Assembly (NCBI RefSeq): GCF_000002865.3
Contig: NW_001865112.1
Span: 1,771-13,156, forward strand
Direction of reading: 5' to 3'
Source of the DNA: Monosiga brevicollis MX1
Lineage: Eukaryota > Opisthokonta > Choanoflagellata > Craspedida > Salpingoecidae
Length of the DNA stretch: 11,386 nt
Below are positions 7,294 to 11,386 of the stretch, in pieces. Position numbers and translations under genes: made by a program. Numbering within the stretch: position 1 is the stretch's first letter; every line of letters begins with the position of its first letter. Under the pieces are notes generated by a model. It was given only the letters and a program-made list of their open reading frames with translations. It did no database searches and was not told the origin of the DNA.

Positions 7294-8550
7294 TTGATTG
7301 TCCAGGCGAAGTTTGCGCATACGAATTTGAACGCGGATGCCACCTGCCTTGCCCTCAACTCTTCAAGCTTTCCACCTTTCACGCCAATGTGGATGCTGCC
7401 CATCCTTCGCGCCGATACCACGGCTGGGTCAACACAACGCCAAACCCCCCATTTTCAACGCTTCTTCGACCAGCTCGCTGCCCAGCCCGCTTTCGCCTGC
7501 TATCACCATTTGCCGCCTCCACCTCACCCACGCTTCCTGCAACGACATCACGGGCCTCTACTATGCACTTGGCAGCCTCTTTGACGATCGCTCCCAGCTC
7601 AAAGACCTCTGGGGCTTGACCCATGAAAAACCCCAAACGGCGTGTGTGTCAAATAGCGAGAAATGACCCAGCAGCACGCGGCTGCGCACCCTGTTTCGTC
7701 TGCACAATGAAATTGATTTCAGCAAGTATGATCATGTTTCAATGGCACGCTCCTGTCGCTGCTCGGCCAGAATCAGACCTTCCTTTTGAAAAAGACAATT
7801 CACTGATGCGTCCGTTGAGGGGCTTCATGCTGCTGAAGCTATTGCTGACAGTCATCAGCGCTGGATGACCTCACCGAGGCGTGGCCGATGCATATCACTT
7901 ATGACAATGCGGCCAGCAACACGAGATTGTACCAGATTCTGACGCTCCATGGTGTGGCCAGAGAAGTTGGACCGGCATCCCAAAAAAATATTGTTTATTC
8001 TGCAACATGCATGTCCCCCCGCCCGGACCTGACAGTAGCCATCTATTATGAAGCCATGCACAACGATGGCCCCGCCTCGAGGATCCGAGCGGGTTTGATC
8101 TGAACTCCGCCGTGAACCCCCACGTCGTCGTGGACAGCAGCATGGGTTGATAAAAAGCTGGGTCTCCACTGGCGCAAGGGATGCGCCCCGACAGTCATGT
8201 TTGTATACAGCGACGGCGAGTCACCGGCTCCCTCGACCTGTTCGAAGCGCATCCTAGAGACCTCGCCACCATTTGGTTTGTTATAGCCATACGACCTGAG
8301 CTGATTTGGTAATGACACACTAGTCGCAATCTACACTCAGCCAAATAAACTCGTAGCTCGCCTTCAGCAAGCCGGCGCCTCCGACAGCAACCTCAGCCCC
8401 AAGCAGGAATGGAATACGATCGTCTACCTTCTTTTTTCGTGTGTGTGTCTTTGAAAGGCATCTCGTGATGCAAAATTCATTGAGAGTCCAAGCGCTCAGC
8501 TTGGACACGGGGAGAGGCGGGGCAGTCGGCGACATCAAGAAAAAGGGTGA
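7294..8550 (+). pseudogene. Decayed or unresolved multi-exon coding region, family unknown
   Basis: Long protein-like stretches sit in two frames on the + strand. One frame from about 7480 to 7870 reads ITGLYYALGSLFDD, LRTLFRLHNEIDFSKYDH and GLHAAEAIADSHQRW, broken by TGA at 7664 and 7787. It then shifts to a second frame from 7849: LDDLTEAWPMHITYDNA, YQILTLHGVAREVG, VDKKLGLHWRKG and LQQAGASDSNLSPKQEWNTI, broken by TGA at 8101, 8113, 8302 and 8452 and TAG at 8284. Another frame (7294-7490) reads HFQRFFDQLAAQPA. The number of stops argues for decay, though some could be removed by introns. It lies just upstream of the recombinase-helicase gene on the same strand and may be part of the same element. 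I cannot name the family. Confidence 0.4.
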
Positions 8551-8858
8551 AATGGTCGGGGCAGGTCTCCTTTAAAAGGAATGTTTGTTTTTTTTCTTGG
8601 CAGACTCGGGTGCTTGGTGAGGATGTGGGCAGCCAGCAAGGAGGGCAGCACAGGATGCGCAACGTTGCAACCATCGGCCAGGCTGCTCATATGCTCCTGT
8701 GATTGCGTGCCGTGGTGCTTGCATGCCATGATGTTCAGTGACTGTTGTTGTGACTTGATTGGCTTCTGACACTTTTCGTTTGGCTTCAACAGAGGCAGCA
8801 CGACGTGGCGTGCTTTTTACGTGCTGGCTGCTGCGTGCAGTATTGAAAGACTATTTGA
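8551..8858. other. Spacer before the recombinase-helicase gene
   Basis: A T-run at about 8587-8595 and Cys-rich short frames without a recognisable domain. An acceptor-like TGCGTGCAG ends near 8840. No gene is called here. Confidence 0.3.
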
Positions 8859-9185
8859 GCTGAGACAGTTCAGCGGTTCAATTGCACTTCTCTCACAGGA
8901 GAGAACGATAGAAAACAGGAAGGGAAGTATCCAAAAGAAAATGCCACTCACGGTCAGCGGGACCGTACTTATAATCCGGTGGCTAAACACACCCAGAGTG
9001 TACCAGAGAGTTCCTCGACGGGCAGCAGCAGGTGCACATCGTCGAGTACATTGATGCAATCCTTTCAGAGGGTTCTGGCAGGTCGTCGATGCTTGCACCC
9101 CAATAACGTGGATGACCTTGGGACTGGTCTGCGAGCCATGCGAGCCAGAATGGACGGAAATTCTCACCAAGGAGCTGCTCTTTAA
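8859..9185 (+). CDS. Possible N-terminal exon(s) of the recombinase-helicase gene, frame uncertain
   Basis: One + frame is open from 8859 to TAA 9183 (108 codons, first ATG at 8979) and is polar and protein-like: QRFNCTSLTGENDRKQEGKY, then RDRTYNPVAKHTQSVPES. A second frame (8987-9103) contains QQQVHIVEYIDAILSEG, and the third frame from 9055 leads into the next feature. The true protein probably moves between these frames through short introns or through indels, and I cannot fix the junctions. The three frames overlap, so only part of each can be real. Confidence 0.35.
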   Translation, partial: AETVQRFNCTSLTGENDRKQEGKYPKENATHGQRDRTYNPVAKHTQSVPESSSTGSSRCTSSSTLMQSFQRVLAGRRCLHPNNVDDLGTGLRAMRARMDGNSHQGAAL

Positions 9186-11386
9186 TTCGGGGCTCGAGAA
9201 GCGAGTTTATGCTGTCCTGCTCTTGTTGCTGGACTCGAATCGGCCCGGGCCCCCTCAGTCCTGGGTCGGCCGGGATTTGAAGGACATCGACGGTCATGAC
9301 TTTTATACAATGCTGCTGGAGCACATCTTGGAAACTCCAGAGCTAGTCGAGGAGTTTACCATGCCTGATGCACCCGGCAAGTTTAGCATAGCATCAAAAT
9401 TGCGCTGAATCTGCTCCCTGCAAGAGTTTAATCGCCTGGCATTGACATATGCACACCTCTCAACTGGTACGTCTGGTAGTCTGGGCGTACGAACATATTA
9501 CTGTACACAACGCAGATTTCACCATACATCTGTGCATAGGTCTCCCCGTGCGTGCGATGGTATACACGAGCCTTTTCTATCGCGACTCCTCCGCCAGCCC
9601 CAGAAATGTCTTCTTCTCCGGAAACCGCTTGGCGTTTGTCGCGCGACGAGGCAAAACCACATGGATCAGCAACCGCGAGTCGCATGCTGCACACTACATG
9701 GACAAGCGGGCCAGTGCGGTCATGATGGCGTACCTGCTATTGTGCAAGCCGCTGGAGGAGCTGTTTGCTGATGACTTGCAAGATCGAGACGAATTGATCA
9801 CGTCTTCGGCAATAGATCCCAATTCCCTGACGGAAGAAGAGCAAGATGAGCTCGAGGCCGACGCGATGAAGGTCGAAGATTCAATCGAGCCAGACACTGT
9901 TGGCTCTGTTGACGACCAGCACGACGATCTACGAGCGGCCAAGCGTGTCGCACAGGAGGGCACGTATGAGCTGATGTTCAACATTGCGCCAATGCAGCTC
10001 GAAAAACAGCTTCGGCCAGGCCAAGTCTACCGAACCATCCAGGCCGTGACCAAGCGGTTTCTTGGAACCAGCATCACTGTCAGCGCATGGCGGCACATGA
10101 GTGTGGCTTGGCTGCGTACACTGGTGTTGCATCATACGCCCGAGCCTTCATTGGGGGCGTTGAATGTGGCACACTCTCAAAGCCAGCATGCAGGCAGGAC
10201 GGCACGCAACGTCTATGGCCGCACGCAGCTCGATCACAAGTTTGTGTCCAGTGAAGCGCAGTACGGCCATCAGTTTGTGTCTGAAGAATGGCACAAGCTC
10301 ATGAAGCTGGTAGATGTAGAGGATCAGATCCAAGCCGAGGCCGTGGATGGACAGACCTGCGTGCAACAAGTGGTTCATAAACAGGTGGTCATCCAGTCGT
10401 CTCGGGTCAGGAACGCCAGCACACAGGTGCAAGCGACCGTGGGCACGCAAACAGATCTCGAGGTTGAAGCCTGCCTTGATGCTGAGGACGACATTGACGA
10501 TATCATTGCCGGGTTGGATTTAGACGAAGTCGAGGCAGCCGAATCGTCCATGCCAGTTGCCGTGCCGCGAGCCGTGGAAGAGGCTGCGTCGACGGCCTTG
10601 CAGCAAGAGCCAAGTCAGCACAATGACCAAACGCAGCAAGAAGAGTATGAGGATCAGCTTTGGCTGGCTCAATGTGTGCGGCAAGCGTGGAAGACAACAT
10701 TTCGCGACTGCGATTGGCACAGGCTGTGACTCGGCACGAAGCACAGGACGGCTGGCTGTTGGCCGTGGCCCCGACTGGCATGGGCAAGACGCTGTGTACA
10801 CTCGCTCACCTCCAGCCACGCAGGGTCGTGGTGTGGGTAGTCCCGCTTCGTGAGCTTGCCAGAGACTTGTGCCGCCGCTTCGAGCAGGCTGACATTGTAT
10901 CGCAGTGGGCTAAGAATGATGGCCGTGACATGCAAGTCAACGTTCAAGTGATTGTCATGACGGTTGACTTTTTGGTTGGCCATGGGATGAGGTGGGTGCA
11001 AACACTCGTGCAGCAGAAGCGTCTGGCCATGCTGGTGATGGACGAAGTTCACACAATGCTCGTGGACACCAGCTATCGAGACAGTCTTGTTCGCTGCCCA
11101 AGCCGGCTGGACCATCTTCGCCAAGACCCATCTGTCAAGTGTGTGGGCCTGACTGGCACGCTTTGCCCCAAAGATGAGCGGGCTCTGCTCCAACAGCTGG
11201 ATTGCACGGAGGACGCTTCGTACCAGACCTTTCGTATGCCAACCATGCGAACCGATCTTCGGCTAGCGGTGCAACAAGGAACAACAAAGGCATTTGAGAT
11301 GTTTGTGGAACGCCACTACGACCTGTTGGAGCAAGAGGGCCGCGTGGATCGCATGTTGATTTTTTGTGACACGAAGAAGCAGGTTG
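9055..11386 (+). CDS. Tyrosine-recombinase-like domain joined to RecQ-type DExH helicase (3' end outside window)
   Basis: Segments: 9055-9466, intron 9467-9539, then 9540 onward, with a frame change near 10705, open to the window edge. The N-terminal 118 codons (WTEILTKELLFNSGLEKRVY and on) end at TGA 9406, but the same frame resumes as EFNRLALTYAHLSTG and splices precisely to LPVRAMVY. Next come a tyrosine-recombinase-like domain (to about 10320), a Gln/Glu/Asp-rich linker, and an SF2 helicase with APTGMGKT, DEVH, LTGTL and LIFCDTKK. The arrangement resembles fungal telomere-linked RecQ helicases, in which a similar region with a Q-x-x-H...Y-G-R motif precedes the motor. The likely role is ATP-driven DNA unwinding with DNA strand cleavage or binding in the nucleus. 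The TGA and the frame change suggest a decayed copy, but sequence errors or unusual introns are possible. All Trp codons in the two domains are TGG, so TGA is not obviously recoded. Confidence 0.6.
9467..9539 (+). other. Intron in the recombinase-helicase gene
   Basis: Perfect donor GTACGT at 9467 and acceptor GTGCATAG ending at 9539 (73 bp). Splicing gives HLSTG-LPVRAM, joining the helix before the recombinase box I arginine to the box itself in the pattern T-G-x-P-x-R. Reading through instead starts from ATG 9449 and inserts about 30 residues that break this pattern, so I prefer the spliced form over the longer uninterrupted frame 9449-10729. Confidence 0.75.
9540..10320 (+). other. Tyrosine-recombinase-like catalytic domain
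   Basis: Candidate catalytic residues in order: Arg at 9551-9553 in GLPVRAM (box I); Lys at 9653-9655 in ARRGKTT after a strand-like VFFSGNRLAFVA (beta-hairpin Lys); Arg at 10091-10093 in SAWRHMS, the place of the H-x-x-R box with Ser instead of the first His; His at 10187-10189 in QHAGRTARNVYGR; and Tyr at 10214-10216, exactly nine residues after that His, as in the LGHxxxxxTxxxY block of integrases. A roughly 90-residue acidic insert separates the two halves. It ends with SEEWHKLMKL. Overall similarity is to the region upstream of RecQ motors in fungi, not to phage integrases, so activity is unproven. Confidence 0.55.
10705..11386 (+). other. SF2 RecQ-like helicase domain (partial)
   Basis: Frame one base off the recombinase frame, open to the edge. 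Motif I APTGMGKT (Lys at 10786-10788), motif Ia region WVVPLRELARDL, motif II MDEVH (Asp at 11041-11043, a DExH box), motif III LTGTL (11149-11163) and the start of motif IV MLIFCDTKK (about 11353-11380). A Gln-containing segment (LAQAVTRHEAQDGWLLA) sits where RecQ proteins have motif 0. Motifs V, VI and any zinc-binding or RQC domain lie beyond the window. Confidence 0.8.

Noticed and set aside
7885-8103. ITYDNA motif as a KDZ-type transposase box
   Set aside because: The expected Cys is Ala, no downstream Cys/His motifs are seen, and the similarity is only a few residues.
7664-9408. Genetic code change with TGA read as Trp
   Set aside because: Trp in the secure recombinase and helicase domains is always TGG, a TAG also interrupts the decayed frame, and deamination of CGA explains the TGAs more simply.
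10669-11193. 174-aa minus-strand ORF
   Set aside because: It is the antisense shadow of the helicase motifs.
1-11386. CRISPR arrays, rRNA or tRNA genes, telomeric TTAGGG arrays
   Set aside because: I saw no direct-repeat/spacer pattern, conserved rRNA or tRNA sequence, or telomeric tandem repeats in reading the window.

Overview
The window reads as nuclear DNA from a small-genome eukaryote. It has GT-AG introns of about 50-150 bp, one exon per ankyrin repeat, many simple-sequence tracts, a possible AATAAA signal, and two ambiguous bases that suggest a draft shotgun assembly. There is no operon structure. The gene content (PARP/ART, ankyrin protein, and a tyrosine-recombinase-like domain joined to a RecQ-type helicase) would fit a unicellular opisthokont or a fungus-like lineage, but the organism cannot be named from this sequence. 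All coding signal I can support lies on the + strand.

Layout. 1-427: last exons of a PARP-type ADP-ribosyltransferase. 428-763: two short open stretches in the same frame, separated only by stop-ATG junctions, of unknown identity. 780-1926: mostly non-coding, with A/G, GT and CTT tracts and a 65-79 bp tandem repeat. 1927-4033: a multi-exon ankyrin-repeat protein, 339 aa in my model, whose repeat exons were duplicated together with their introns. 4668-4922: a second, partial copy of that gene's C-terminal domain. 4923-6200: no convincing gene. 6221-7080: a strongly diverged tandem array of about 170-190 bp units. 7294-8550: a decayed coding region with several stops and one frame change. 8859-11386: a gene running off the right edge, with an N-terminal region of uncertain frame, a tyrosine-recombinase-like domain, an acidic linker, and an SF2 DExH helicase of the type seen in fungal telomere-linked RecQ helicases.

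The most interesting object is the right-hand gene. Its first domain keeps the spacing of a tyrosine recombinase (Arg, Lys, S-x-x-R, His, then Tyr nine residues later), and it precedes a RecQ-like motor in what looks like one protein. An in-frame TGA at 9406 and a frame change near 10705 make it either a decayed copy or a gene whose splicing I could not resolve. Together with the decayed coding region upstream and the degenerate repeat array, this suggests a mobile or subtelomeric segment next to ordinary genes. That reading is inference.
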